From Arcicella sp034931005 (GTDB lineage: Bacteria > Bacteroidota > Bacteroidia > Cytophagales > Spirosomataceae), in contig NZ_JAYGIN010000004.1 of NCBI RefSeq assembly GCF_034931005.1, forward strand, positions 310,001 to 374,000: DNA of 64,000 nt, given 5' to 3'. Positions within the stretch are counted from its first letter, which is position 1. Each line of letters begins with the position of its first letter. The notes below the pieces were generated by a model, which ran no database searches, was not told where the DNA came from, and worked only from the letters and a program-made list of their open reading frames with translations. Positions 8,112 to 16,230 of the stretch are shown in pieces. Both the position numbers and the translations under genes were made by a program.

Positions 8112-10073
8112 ATGTCTCTTGTCGTGTATTCTGTACGTTCTCGGATTTTATTTTCATTAGTGGGTTTGGTTTTACCCTTGTTTGGCTACGCCCAAGAGAT
8201 TGCCAACAAGCAAATTGATGAAGTAAAAGTTACGGGTTTTGCTACCGAACACTTTATGGCGGGTTTGAAAGTGCAAAAAATAGATTCAGCCACTTTAGCC
8301 AGATTTCAATTCCAAACCTTAGCTGATTTCCTACAATTTCAATCACCAATTGCTTTTAAAAGTTACGGTTCTGGGCAACTGACGAGTATTTCCTTTCGTG
8401 GAACGTCGGCAATGCACACGGCGGTACTTTGGAATGGCTTAAATATCAATAGTCCAATGGCAGGGCAAACGGATTTTTCAACCGTTCCTGTTTTGGGTTT
8501 CGACGAGATGTCAATTCAGTACGGTTCAGCCGCCAGTTGCGTAGGTACGGATGCGGTTGGAGGAAGTATTTTATTAAGTTCCGTTCCAAAATGGAAACAA
8601 AAAGGGACAAATTTTACCATTGGCGGTCAGTATGCAAGTTTTGATAATTATAACGGACAAGCAGGTTTGAGATTTGTAAAAATTAGTAAATCTGGTTTGC
8701 AATTTTCTGGAAAAACATTGTTGTACGGAAGTCAATTTAACAACCATTTTAACGCAACCGAAAGAACCGACAATACAGGGAGAACTTACCCAATTGAACC
8801 TTCTGAAACTGCCCAAAAAGGATTTATCCAAGATTTATATTTGAAGAAAAAGAATGGAAATACGCTTTCTTTGAATATTTGGTTGACCGATAATAAATTA
8901 GCCATTCAGCCCGATGTAATTGCTTTTCGGGAAATTACGCAAAGTAAAGCCTACCGTGTTTTATCAGCTTATCAATTTGGCAATACCAATGTAAAAGCAG
9001 GTTTTATTAAAGATATTTTAGATTACGGAACGGGTGATTTTCTAAATCCAAGTCATTCAGAAACAGATAGATACATTGCTCGTGCCGAACACGAATTTTC
9101 AATAAAAAAGAAAGATTCCTTCCAACAAACTTCTTTGAGAATTGGGGGTGAATTTGTGCATTACGTCGCCAAAGTAGATGGTTATGGTGGTGGCTCAATC
9201 ACCGAAAGCCGACAAGATGTTTTTGCATTGTTACGCCAACAATTTACTCAAAAATTAACCGCTTCACTAAATCTACGTCAGGCATTTTCAACTCGTTATG
9301 TTGCTCCCTTTACGCCATCTTTTGGTTTAGAATATGCGGTGATTTCAAACGAAAAAACACAAATTAAATTAACAGGAAATATTGCCAAAAGTTACCGTTT
9401 ACCAACGCTTAATGAACGTTATTGGAAAGTATTAGGCAATATCAATATTCAGCCTGAAAGCGGATTGAACAAGGAAGTTGGAGCAAATTGGAAACAAGTT
9501 GTTTCTGCCAATCTCAATGCTTCATTAGGCGTAAATGTCTATCATAATTTGATTGATAATTGGACGTACTGGAATCCAGATAAAGGCTATCGAGTAGAGA
9601 ATTTACAGCAAGTTTTAAGTCAAGGTTTTGAGATTACGGGTAGCATTAAGTATTTGAAGGATAGGATATTAGGGGGCGTTTTAGCTACTTATGCTTATAC
9701 CGATGCGTCTCAGCAAAAAGTCTATGATGTTTATGCCGTTGATATTATTGGCAAACAATTAATTTACGTTCCCCTACATACACTCACGGGAACGGCTTAT
9801 GTGGGCAAGGGCGATTGGTCATTGAATGTTCAAGGGCTTTATAACTCTGAACGTTTTATTACCTTCGACCATTCAGGGCGACCATTTCCGTCGTATTTTA
9901 TTGTAAATAGTACCGTTTCGGGCAAAATTCATTTCGGCAAAATTCAAAGTAATCTTATTTTTCAGGTCAATAATTTGACAGATACCGTTTATCCAAGCGT
10001 TAGAAAAAATGCGATGCCTGGGCGTAGTTTTTCTTTGGGTTTGGTGTTTTCGGGGAATGTTTTTAATCATTAA
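8112..10073 (+). CDS. btuB: TonB-dependent outer-membrane receptor, BtuB-like
   Basis: 653 residues from the chosen ATG at 8112. An in-frame TTG at 8061 would add 17 residues, but the signal peptide (SLVVYSVRSRILFSLVG...GYAQ) starts cleanly at 8112. A plug domain follows (LADFLQFQSPIAFKSYG, SISFRGTSAMHTAVLWNG, YGSAASCVGTDAVGG), then a 22-strand type barrel ending in the aromatic-rich SFSLGLVFSG strand. It lacks the N-terminal carboxypeptidase-like domain of many receptors in the phylum, as is usual for BtuB-type proteins. Substrate assignment rests on the cobalamin riboswitch directly upstream and the B12 salvage genes downstream. It would take up corrinoids using TonB energy. Confidence 0.88.
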   Translation: MSLVVYSVRSRILFSLVGLVLPLFGYAQEIANKQIDEVKVTGFATEHFMAGLKVQKIDSATLARFQFQTLADFLQFQSPIAFKSYGSGQLTSISFRGTSAMHTAVLWNGLNINSPMAGQTDFSTVPVLGFDEMSIQYGSAASCVGTDAVGGSILLSSVPKWKQKGTNFTIGGQYASFDNYNGQAGLRFVKISKSGLQFSGKTLLYGSQFNNHFNATERTDNTGRTYPIEPSETAQKGFIQDLYLKKKNGNTLSLNIWLTDNKLAIQPDVIAFREITQSKAYRVLSAYQFGNTNVKAGFIKDILDYGTGDFLNPSHSETDRYIARAEHEFSIKKKDSFQQTSLRIGGEFVHYVAKVDGYGGGSITESRQDVFALLRQQFTQKLTASLNLRQAFSTRYVAPFTPSFGLEYAVISNEKTQIKLTGNIAKSYRLPTLNERYWKVLGNINIQPESGLNKEVGANWKQVVSANLNASLGVNVYHNLIDNWTYWNPDKGYRVENLQQVLSQGFEITGSIKYLKDRILGGVLATYAYTDASQQKVYDVYAVDIIGKQLIYVPLHTLTGTAYVGKGDWSLNVQGLYNSERFITFDHSGRPFPSYFIVNSTVSGKIHFGKIQSNLIFQVNNLTDTVYPSVRKNAMPGRSFSLGLVFSGNVFNH

Positions 10074-10111
10074 AATTCAATAATTTTTTATCCATATAAA
10101 TCAAAACAATA

Positions 10112-11206
10112 ATGCAGTTTAATTCTATTTATGTTCGTTCATTGGCAGTAGTTTCTTTATTTTTAGGGCTAAATGCTTGTAATTCAACTTCCGAACCAGA
10201 GCCTTCTCAACCTTACGATACTGGCGTTTTTGTACTAAATGGGGGAAACTTCTTCGATAATAATGGTACAATCTCTTTATATAATCCTACAACCAAAACG
10301 ATTTCTTATGATGTTTTTCAGAAAGAAAATACTCGTGCTTTATCAGGTGGTGTTGCAGGTTATACAGAGGTAGATGGTAAGGGTTTGATTTTGGTAGATA
10401 ACTCTACCAATGGAAGTGATGCTGTGGAAATTGTATCAGCAAGAACATTCAAATCTGTGGCAACAATTAAGGATTTAGAAAATCCAAGAAGTGTAATTAA
10501 AGCAAGCACCAATAAGGCTTATGTAGTTTGTTGGGATGTTCTTAATCCAGATTATTCATATAAGTTAGGTTATGTAGCAGTAATTGACCTTACAACGAAT
10601 AAAATTACGAAGAAAATCCCTGTTCAAAACGGTGCAGAAGGTATCGTGATTGTGGGTAATGAAGCATTTATCGGTAATACTTCTTATTCAGGAATTAAAA
10701 CAATTACGGTGATTGATATTAGCAAAGATGAGGTTTCTGGAACGGTTGCATCAGCAGGAGCAGCATCAAATTTGATAGTTGATGCGAATAATAAAATTTG
10801 GTGTACAATTGGAAAAGAAATTGTACGTATCAATCCTACTTCTAAAGTGGTAGAAACACGCCTGACTGCTGGTACAAGTACAACAAAAAGCCCACGAAAC
10901 TTGACTTTGAATGCTAATAAAACAGCAATTTTCTTTGAATATTCTTTTTCAGATTCGTCTGATGGATATAAGCAAAAAGGAGATATTTTTAGTTTTAACA
11001 TTAGTGATGCCACTATTTCAACGAGTACATCATTAATTAAACGTGCTTTCACAGGATTTGGGTTTGATGCTAAAAACGGAATTATTTATGGTGGAATTAC
11101 ACCATCTTATAAGCAAGCAGGTTATGTAATTAGATACCAAACTAATGGAACATTAATTGACTCTGTAAAAGCAGAAATTGCTCCTAATGGCTTCTTATTC
11201 AAATAG
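10112..11206 (+). CDS. Surface beta-propeller lipoprotein, YncE/DUF5074 type (BtuG-like)
   Basis: 364 residues. The signal peptide ends in the lipobox GLNAC (Cys at about 23), followed by Ser/Glu/Pro residues that suit a surface lipoprotein. The rest is a YncE-like beta-propeller with repeating blades such as TGVFVLNGGNFFDNNGTIS and GYVAVIDLTTNKITKKI. In Bacteroides, BtuG proteins of this architecture cap BtuB and bind cobalamin extremely tightly (established for BtuG2). The gene starts 38 bases after btuB behind the same riboswitch, so a BtuG-like role is inferred. The resemblance is by fold and context; sequence identity to BtuG was not measured. Confidence 0.8.
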   Translation: MQFNSIYVRSLAVVSLFLGLNACNSTSEPEPSQPYDTGVFVLNGGNFFDNNGTISLYNPTTKTISYDVFQKENTRALSGGVAGYTEVDGKGLILVDNSTNGSDAVEIVSARTFKSVATIKDLENPRSVIKASTNKAYVVCWDVLNPDYSYKLGYVAVIDLTTNKITKKIPVQNGAEGIVIVGNEAFIGNTSYSGIKTITVIDISKDEVSGTVASAGAASNLIVDANNKIWCTIGKEIVRINPTSKVVETRLTAGTSTTKSPRNLTLNANKTAIFFEYSFSDSSDGYKQKGDIFSFNISDATISTSTSLIKRAFTGFGFDAKNGIIYGGITPSYKQAGYVIRYQTNGTLIDSVKAEIAPNGFLFK

Positions 11207-11250
11207 ATATAGATAAGTGTGGGCGTAGGCGGTGCGACTACGTATTATTA

Positions 11251-11414
11251 GGTCAGACGATGGTCGGACAGACAACCAATTATACTTAGTGGTCTGACTA
11301 CCGTCTGACCAACTTGGTCTGAATTATACTTAGTGGTCTGACTACCGTCTGACCAACTTGGTCTGAATTATACTTAGTGGTCTGACTACTGTCTGACCAA
11401 CTCGGTCTGACTAC
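11251..11414. repeat. Tandem 44-bp repeat with GGTCTGAC arms
   Basis: A 44-bp unit beginning GGTCTGACTACCGTCTGACC starts at 11291, 11335 and 11379, the last one truncated and varied. It is preceded by an inverted version (GGTCAGACGATGGTCGGAC at 11251) and ends with GGTCTGACTAC at 11414. This is the same architecture as the other intergenic repeats: inverted end arms with an amplified inner unit. It lies between the BtuG-like gene and the DUF6580 gene and may cause partial termination there. Confidence 0.75.
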
Positions 11415-11456
11415 AAATAAATTTTGCCACAAAGCAAAGTATAAATTAAAACAACC

Positions 11457-12044
11457 ATGAAACAGACATTAAATCCTCGTTTTTTAACCTTGCTTTGCTT
11501 CATTTTAGCAATCGCTTTATTACGAATTGCAAACTCAACAGGGTTGACTCCTTTTGCTCATTATTCGCCAATTGGTGCTTTGGGATTATTTGGAGGAGCG
11601 TATTTTTCAAGTCGTTGGAAAGCTTTTGCCTTGCCGATTCTCACACTTTTAGTGAGTGATTTGGTGATAAACAAAGTCATTTATCAAGGAAAATATGGCG
11701 TGATGTATGAAGGTTGGTATTGGATTTATGGAATTTTTGCGATTATCGTTTTATTCGGAAAGGTAATTCTTCAAAAAATCAACGTTCAAAATGTAGTTTT
11801 GGCGGCAATTATTGCTTCAGTTTCACATTGGATTTTGGCGGATACTACCGTTTGGATTGGTGGCGGAACAGATTTAAGAACGATGCTTCCATTAAGTAAA
11901 GATTGGGCAGGTTTGCAACAATGCCTCATTCAAGGATTTCCATACATGAAAAACTTTTTGGTGGGAACATTAGCTTACAGCGGATTAATGTTCGGTGCAT
12001 TTGAATTATTGCAAGTACGTTTTCCAAAATTAGCAATAGTATAG
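11457..12044 (+). CDS. DUF6580-type membrane protein, candidate corrinoid transporter component
   Basis: 195 residues with five or six hydrophobic segments (near 10-27, 38-60, 78-98, 105-125, 155-180) and a first transmembrane region resembling ECF transporter S components (FAHYSPIGALGLFGGAYF near 32-49). I recognise it as the DUF6580 putative transport family. It sits inside a B12 riboswitch locus that has a receptor and a BtuF-like protein but no visible BtuC or BtuD, so a role in moving cobalamin or a precursor across the inner membrane is a reasonable inference. No energising ATPase is nearby. The biochemical function is not established to my knowledge. Confidence 0.75.
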   Translation: MKQTLNPRFLTLLCFILAIALLRIANSTGLTPFAHYSPIGALGLFGGAYFSSRWKAFALPILTLLVSDLVINKVIYQGKYGVMYEGWYWIYGIFAIIVLFGKVILQKINVQNVVLAAIIASVSHWILADTTVWIGGGTDLRTMLPLSKDWAGLQQCLIQGFPYMKNFLVGTLAYSGLMFGAFELLQVRFPKLAIV

Positions 12045-12055
12045 AAGGAGTATAG

Positions 12056-12167
12056 AGCACGGATTGAAGCCACAATGGAATTGGGATTAGACACGGATGG
12101 AAATTAATTTATAAAAGATTATTTGAAGTATAATTCAATCCGTGTCTAATCCGTTTAATCCGTGTTC
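12056..12167. repeat. Palindromic intergenic repeat with ATCCGTGT arms
   Basis: GGATTAGACACGGAT (near 12084) is perfectly complementary to ATCCGTGTCTAATCC (near 12138), with outer AGCACGGATT and AATCCGTGTT arms also pairing. It shares the words ATCCGTG and GATT with the 160-bp palindromes near 27.6 and 57.9 kb and is probably a distant or shortened relative. Confidence 0.65.
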
Positions 12168-12200
12168 CAATTTACTTGTAACACGAAAAGCCAATAAACA

Positions 12201-13136
12201 ATGAAAGCCGTTTCTTTCCTTCCTGCCGCAACGCAAATGATTTATGATATGGGTTTGCAAGACCTTTTGTATGGCGTAACCTTTGAATGTCCCGAAAAAT
12301 CACGGGCTGAAAAGCAAATATTGGTTCGTTGTGTATTGGAAGGAAAAGACTATTCGAGTGAAGAAATTGACCGTATTTTTTCCGCTTCAAAAGCACAGGG
12401 TAAAAGTCTTTATTATGTAGAAGAAGACAAGCTACAAGCCATTGCACCTGATATTGTTATTACGCAAGACGTTTGCGAAGTTTGTCAAATAGACACCAAA
12501 TGCACTCAAGCAGTTATTGATAATCTTGAAAAAACACCTCTCATCATCACACTGACACCCCAAAGCTTGACTGATGTATTTCAGTCCGCCATCACAATTG
12601 CTTCGGCGTTGGGTCGAGAAGAAGCCGCTTTTCATTATTTGGCAAAACTTCAACATCGTATCGACACCGCCATTGACGTACTCCGAGAACATCGGGCTTT
12701 GCCGAAGCGAGTGATGGTGATGGAATGGATTGAGCCCATTTATAACTGTGGACACTGGATTCCGCATCAAATTGCGTATGCTGGAGGAACAGATATGTTG
12801 GGGAATCCTTCGGGAGATAGTATTGTAACTTCGTGGGAAAAGGTATTAAAATATGACCCCGAAGTTTTAGTCATAGCTCCTTGCGGTTTTGAAACCAAAA
12901 GAAGTCTTGAGGAATTGCACCTATTAACTTCAAAACATGGTTGGGAGAACCTACAAGCAGTTCAAAATAAAGCAGTCTATATCCTTGATTATGATTTGTT
13001 TACTCAACCAAGTGCCTCGACCTTAGTAAATGGTATCGAAATTTTGGCAGCATTATTTCACCCTACACTTTTTAATATTCCAGAATCATTGAAACATAAA
13101 ATTTATCCAGTTTTCAATGAAATTTTAGTTGAATGA
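12201..13136 (+). CDS. Cobalamin-binding protein, BtuF-like, without signal peptide
   Basis: 311 residues of the periplasmic-binding-protein class III fold (COG0614, BtuF/FecB). The start MKAVSFLPAATQMIYDMGLQ matches the first strand of the BtuF fold (typically VSLxPSxTE), and GHWIPHQIAYAGGTDMLG (near 187) is the family's second-lobe signature. There is no hydrophobic signal sequence, so it is predicted to be cytosolic, unlike E. coli BtuF. A DVCEVCQIDTKC cluster (near 93-104) is present. This subfamily is widely annotated as cobalamin-binding and is found beside DUF71 genes in B12 loci. It may bind corrinoid in the cytoplasm for salvage or delivery. It is followed 106 bases later by two DUF71 genes. 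Confidence 0.85.
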   Translation: MKAVSFLPAATQMIYDMGLQDLLYGVTFECPEKSRAEKQILVRCVLEGKDYSSEEIDRIFSASKAQGKSLYYVEEDKLQAIAPDIVITQDVCEVCQIDTKCTQAVIDNLEKTPLIITLTPQSLTDVFQSAITIASALGREEAAFHYLAKLQHRIDTAIDVLREHRALPKRVMVMEWIEPIYNCGHWIPHQIAYAGGTDMLGNPSGDSIVTSWEKVLKYDPEVLVIAPCGFETKRSLEELHLLTSKHGWENLQAVQNKAVYILDYDLFTQPSASTLVNGIEILAALFHPTLFNIPESLKHKIYPVFNEILVE

Positions 13137-13174
13137 TAACACATCAATACATTAAATAACCTCTAACTTATTCA

Positions 13175-13202
13175 TTGGTCTGATACGAAAGTGCCAGACC
13201 AA
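13175..13202 (+). terminator. TTGGTCTG hairpin before the DUF71 pair
   Basis: TTGGTCTG and CAGACCAA form a perfect 8-bp stem with a 12-base loop, followed by ATTTTATT. It could be an attenuating terminator between the BtuF-like and DUF71 genes, or a single arm of the GGTCTGAC repeat seen near 11.3 kb. Confidence 0.45.
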
Positions 13203-13242
13203 ATTTTATTCCTAATAAATTCTTTCTGTTACTCATACTTAA

Positions 13243-13947
13243 ATGCAAAAAAGAGCCTTAATGAATTGGTCGGGAGGAAAAGATTCAGCCCTTTCGCTTT
13301 ATCATGTTCTTCAAAATAAAGAATACGAAGTTGAATATCTTTTAACATCCTTGAATGATTCTTTCAAGCGAGTTTCGATGCACGGCGTTCGAGAAGAATT
13401 GCTCGACCAACAAGCCGAAAATATTGGCATTAATTTGATAAAATTACGTTTGGCTGAAACCGTTTCAATGGAAGAATATCAAGCAAAAATGGCTGAAACG
13501 ATGCAACCTTTGATTGATTCGGGCGTTGAATATTCCATTTTTGGCGATATTTTCTTAGAAGATTTGCGTAAACATCGGGAAGAACGTTTGGCAGAAGTCG
13601 GTATGAAAGGCGTATTTCCTATCTGGAAACGTCCTTCGTTGGAATTATTGGATGAATTTTGGGATTTAGGTTTTAAAACAATGGTGGTTGCCATCAACGG
13701 AAATCATTTGGATAAATCATTTTGTGGTAGAATTCTCGACCGTGATTTTGTCAAAGATTTACCCAAAACGGTTGACCCTTGCGGAGAAAATGGCGAATTT
13801 CATACCTTCGTTTTTGAAACGCCTTATTTCAAAAATTCCATTAAATTTGATATTGGCGAAACGGTTGATAAAACCTATCATTTCAAAAATTCAGACGGGG
13901 ATGATTTAACTTCGACTTACTTTTTTACCGACTTGATTCCTAAATAA
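13243..13947 (+). CDS. DUF71/COG2102 ATP pyrophosphatase homologue, copy 1
   Basis: 234 residues. The N-terminal NWSGGKDSALSLY (8-20) is the PP-loop motif that binds ATP, and CGENGEFHTFV (near 180) is the strongly conserved DUF71 C-terminal motif. In eukaryotes and archaea this family (Dph6) amidates diphthine on elongation factor 2, a modification bacteria lack. Comparative genomics has proposed that a bacterial DUF71 subgroup works in B12 salvage, and the position here between a BtuF-like protein and a second DUF71 protein fits that proposal. An ATP-dependent amidation of a corrinoid precursor is an inference. It is followed with zero spacing by copy 2 (TAA then ATG). Confidence 0.85.
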   Translation: MQKRALMNWSGGKDSALSLYHVLQNKEYEVEYLLTSLNDSFKRVSMHGVREELLDQQAENIGINLIKLRLAETVSMEEYQAKMAETMQPLIDSGVEYSIFGDIFLEDLRKHREERLAEVGMKGVFPIWKRPSLELLDEFWDLGFKTMVVAINGNHLDKSFCGRILDRDFVKDLPKTVDPCGENGEFHTFVFETPYFKNSIKFDIGETVDKTYHFKNSDGDDLTSTYFFTDLIPK

Positions 13948-14589
13948 ATGAACTTAATTTGCTCATGGTCAGGGGGCAAAGATTCTTGTTTTGCTTTAAT
14001 GCAAATGAATCAACCTCCCACCGTTTTATTGAATGCTCTAAATGAAAATGGAGAAATTAGTCGCTCGCATGGTTTGCATACCACTGTTTTGCAAGCTCAA
14101 GCCAAAGCGATGAACGTTCCGATTGACTTTATTTCGGCAACTTGGGCAGATTATACCGAAAATTTTATTCAAAAACTTCAACATCTTACCCAAGAATATC
14201 AATTAACCGATGCCGTTTTTGGTGATATAGATATTGAAACTCACCGAGAATGGGAAGAAAAAGTTTGCCAATCAGCAAGTCTAAATTGCCATTTACCTTT
14301 ATGGCAACATGACCGTAAAGATTTGGTTATCAGGATGATTGAATCAGGAATTGTGGCTATGATAGTTTCTTGCAATGACCACTTAGGACAGGTTTTTTTG
14401 GGTAAAATAATTAATTTAGAAACAATTGCTGAGTTGGAAACCAAAGGCGTAGATGTATGTGGCGAAAATGGCGAATTTCATACCGTAGTATTAGATTGTC
14501 CTCTTTTTACAAGACCAATTGACGTTATTTTAGGTGAAAAAAAGAGTAATGGAACGGGTTATAATTTCTTGGAGTTAATGATGAAGTAG
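13948..14589 (+). CDS. DUF71/COG2102 ATP pyrophosphatase homologue, copy 2
   Basis: 213 residues. It has the PP-loop motif SWSGGKDSCFALM (6-18) and the CGENGEFHTVV motif (near 171). It is a clear but diverged paralogue of the preceding gene, shorter by about 20 residues; both keep the ATP-binding and C-terminal motifs, so neither looks inactive. The start codon abuts the stop codon of copy 1, suggesting translational coupling and possibly a heteromer. The DUF71 fold is otherwise linked to diphthamide (not bacterial) and, by genomic context, to B12 salvage. Confidence 0.85.
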   Translation: MNLICSWSGGKDSCFALMQMNQPPTVLLNALNENGEISRSHGLHTTVLQAQAKAMNVPIDFISATWADYTENFIQKLQHLTQEYQLTDAVFGDIDIETHREWEEKVCQSASLNCHLPLWQHDRKDLVIRMIESGIVAMIVSCNDHLGQVFLGKIINLETIAELETKGVDVCGENGEFHTVVLDCPLFTRPIDVILGEKKSNGTGYNFLELMMK

Positions 14590-14602
14590 AAGTTGAATTA
14601 TC

Positions 14603-14809
14603 ATGGAAAAACACGTTGCCGATAGTTGCCCAAGGTGTGGCGATATTTTCACTTGCAAGGTAAATAACGTCTTGCAATGTGATTGTATGAAATTGGTTTT
14701 GACTAAAGCCGAAACGGAATACATTGCAGATATTACTGAATGGGAATATGAAGGTAATTGTCTGTGTAATAAGTGTTTAATAGAACTGAAAGAAGAAATA
14801 AAATCATAA
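14603..14809 (+). CDS. Cysteine-rich CWC-family small protein
   Basis: 68 residues with eight or nine Cys in the pattern CPRCG (9-13), C18, CDC (26-28), then CLCNKC near the C-terminus, consistent with one or two zinc-ribbon-like sites. I recognise the Cys_rich_CWC family. It starts 13 bases after the second DUF71 gene and ends in a hairpin terminator, so it is probably the last gene of the B12 locus. A metal-binding or accessory role is likely, but nothing specific is known. Confidence 0.8.
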   Translation: MEKHVADSCPRCGDIFTCKVNNVLQCDCMKLVLTKAETEYIADITEWEYEGNCLCNKCLIELKEEIKS

Positions 14810-14849
14810 TTCGATGTTCGTTTTAAGAATTAACAAACATCGAATTATG
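14805..14849. terminator. Bidirectional terminator between convergent genes
   Basis: A perfect 14-bp stem (CATAATTCGATGTT with its complement) encloses a 16-base loop. The left arm covers the TAA stop codon of the CWC gene. The stem sits between the end of the B12 locus and the convergent Mrp gene and should stop both transcripts. Confidence 0.75.
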
Positions 14850-14860
14850 ACCAACAAAAA

Positions 14861-15964
14861 TTATACTCTTACTTGTACAGGTTGCGTTTTTGCTTTACTT
14901 GCATTTCTAATAGCAACTTGTTGAGCTAATAAATTGGCAGATTCACGGAAGGCATCTGCAATTACACCTTCGTCCATTACCGCAGGGCGACCAGCATCCC
15001 CAGCCTCACGAATACCCTGTACAATTGGAATTTCTCCTAAAAGTTCAGTCTCAAATTTAGTTGCTAAGTTTTTTCCACCATCTTTCCCGAAAATATAATA
15101 TTTGTTATCAGGTAGTTCTTCAGGTGTAAAGTACGCCATGTTTTCGATTACGCCCAAAACAGGTACATTAATCTGTGGCTGACGGAAGAACATTAATCCT
15201 TTGGTAGCATCGGCAAGAGCCACTTTTTGTGGAGTTGTCACGATAACAGCACCCGTTACTGGCACTAATTGTACCAACGAAAGGTGAATATCTGATGTTC
15301 CTGGAGGAAGGTCAATCAATAAATAATCTAATTCTCCCCAGTGTGTATCGCTAAAAAACTGACGTAAAGCCTGCGTTGCCATTGGTCCTCTCCACGGCAC
15401 AGGATTATCTTGTGGTGCAAGAAAACCCATCGAAATCATTTTGATTCCGTACTGCATAATAGGCTGAATCATATTCTTGCCATCTACCTGATGCACCATT
15501 GGTTGCATATCTTCTGCCCCAAACATTACAGGAATAGAAGGCCCAGAAATATCGGCATCAATAATACCAACTTTTGCCCCTGATTGTTTGAGAGCCATTG
15601 CTAAATTGGCAGTAACCGTAGATTTTCCAACGCCACCCTTGCCAGAAGAAATGGCGATAATGTTTTTAACATCAGGGAGTAATGTTCCACCCATTCGAGA
15701 AGAGGTAACATCAGAACTCATATTGATAACAACGCTCAAATCTGCATCCACGTGTGTGTGAATAGCCTCTGTACATTCTTTACGAATCCGTTCTTTTAAT
15801 GGACACGCTGGTGTTGTTAAAACTACCGTAAAGCGAACTTCACCTACACCCAATTCGATGTCCTTAATCATATTGAGGGTTATCATATCTTGTTTCAAGT
15901 CAGGTTCTTGAACAGTCGATAATGCCCTAATAATATCTTCTTGTTTTATTTTTAAATCACCCAT
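14861..15964 (-). CDS. mrp: Mrp/NBP35-family P-loop ATPase (iron-sulfur carrier type)
   Basis: 367 residues. An N-terminal MIP18/DUF59 domain (about 1-85; EPDLKQDMITLNMI, CPLKERIRKEC) is followed by a ParA/MinD-type ATPase with deviant Walker A SSGKGGVGKST (near 107) and the DLPPGTSD motif (near 219). The family binds and transfers Fe-S clusters (ApbC/Nbp35). The C-terminal CxxC that ligates the cluster in ApbC/Nbp35 is not visible: the equivalent stretch reads MAYFTPEELPDNKYYIFG. This may be normal for Bacteroidota Mrp proteins, but it means cluster binding should not be assumed. It is transcribed alone. Confidence 0.9.
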   Translation of the reverse strand: MGDLKIKQEDIIRALSTVQEPDLKQDMITLNMIKDIELGVGEVRFTVVLTTPACPLKERIRKECTEAIHTHVDADLSVVINMSSDVTSSRMGGTLLPDVKNIIAISSGKGGVGKSTVTANLAMALKQSGAKVGIIDADISGPSIPVMFGAEDMQPMVHQVDGKNMIQPIMQYGIKMISMGFLAPQDNPVPWRGPMATQALRQFFSDTHWGELDYLLIDLPPGTSDIHLSLVQLVPVTGAVIVTTPQKVALADATKGLMFFRQPQINVPVLGVIENMAYFTPEELPDNKYYIFGKDGGKNLATKFETELLGEIPIVQGIREAGDAGRPAVMDEGVIADAFRESANLLAQQVAIRNASKAKTQPVQVRV

Positions 15965-16125
15965 GATTTTAATGAAATAATTAGTGAATTAAGCACTCGG
16001 AGAATGTTTTGTCCAAGCCTTAATTTTGAATTGTAAAGATACGGCTGAAATTTGGAAGGAGAGTTAGAAAAACAAAAAAGGCTTCGGAACAACTAAGGGC
16101 TTCTTTAAGTGTTGATACAAGATAT

Positions 16126-16158
16126 TAGGCTGTTCACCCCGATTAAAGGCTGTTTAGC
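16126..16158 (+). promoter_or_regulatory. Candidate LytTR operator of kinase cassette 1
   Basis: Two direct repeats, GGCTGTTCACC at 16128 and GGCTGTTTAGC at 16148, are spaced exactly 20 bases apart. LytTR-domain regulators bind two direct repeats about two helical turns apart, and the core GTTnA of the published LytTR consensus is present in both. A related pair lies upstream of cassette 2, in opposite orientation and 21 bases apart. Binding by the regulator encoded at 20676 is inferred. Confidence 0.55.
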
Positions 16159-16181
16159 GTAATAAAATGATTTTTAAAGTA

Positions 16182-16208
16182 TTGAAAGTTTGAGAATTGG
16201 TAATTTTG
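16182..16208 (+). promoter_or_regulatory. Promoter of kinase cassette 1
   Basis: TTG at 16182 and TAATTTTG at 16201 fit the Bacteroidota -33/-7 pattern with a 16-base spacer. The words AGAATTGGTAATTTTG are shared almost exactly with the leader of cassette 2, so the promoter was duplicated with the genes. Confidence 0.6.
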
Positions 16209-16230
16209 TTTAAAAGTTGTCATAGATAAA

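Noticed and set aside
13243..14589. Diphthine-ammonia ligase (Dph6) function for the DUF71 genes
   Set aside because: Diphthamide is made only on archaeal and eukaryotic elongation factor 2; the context here is B12 salvage.
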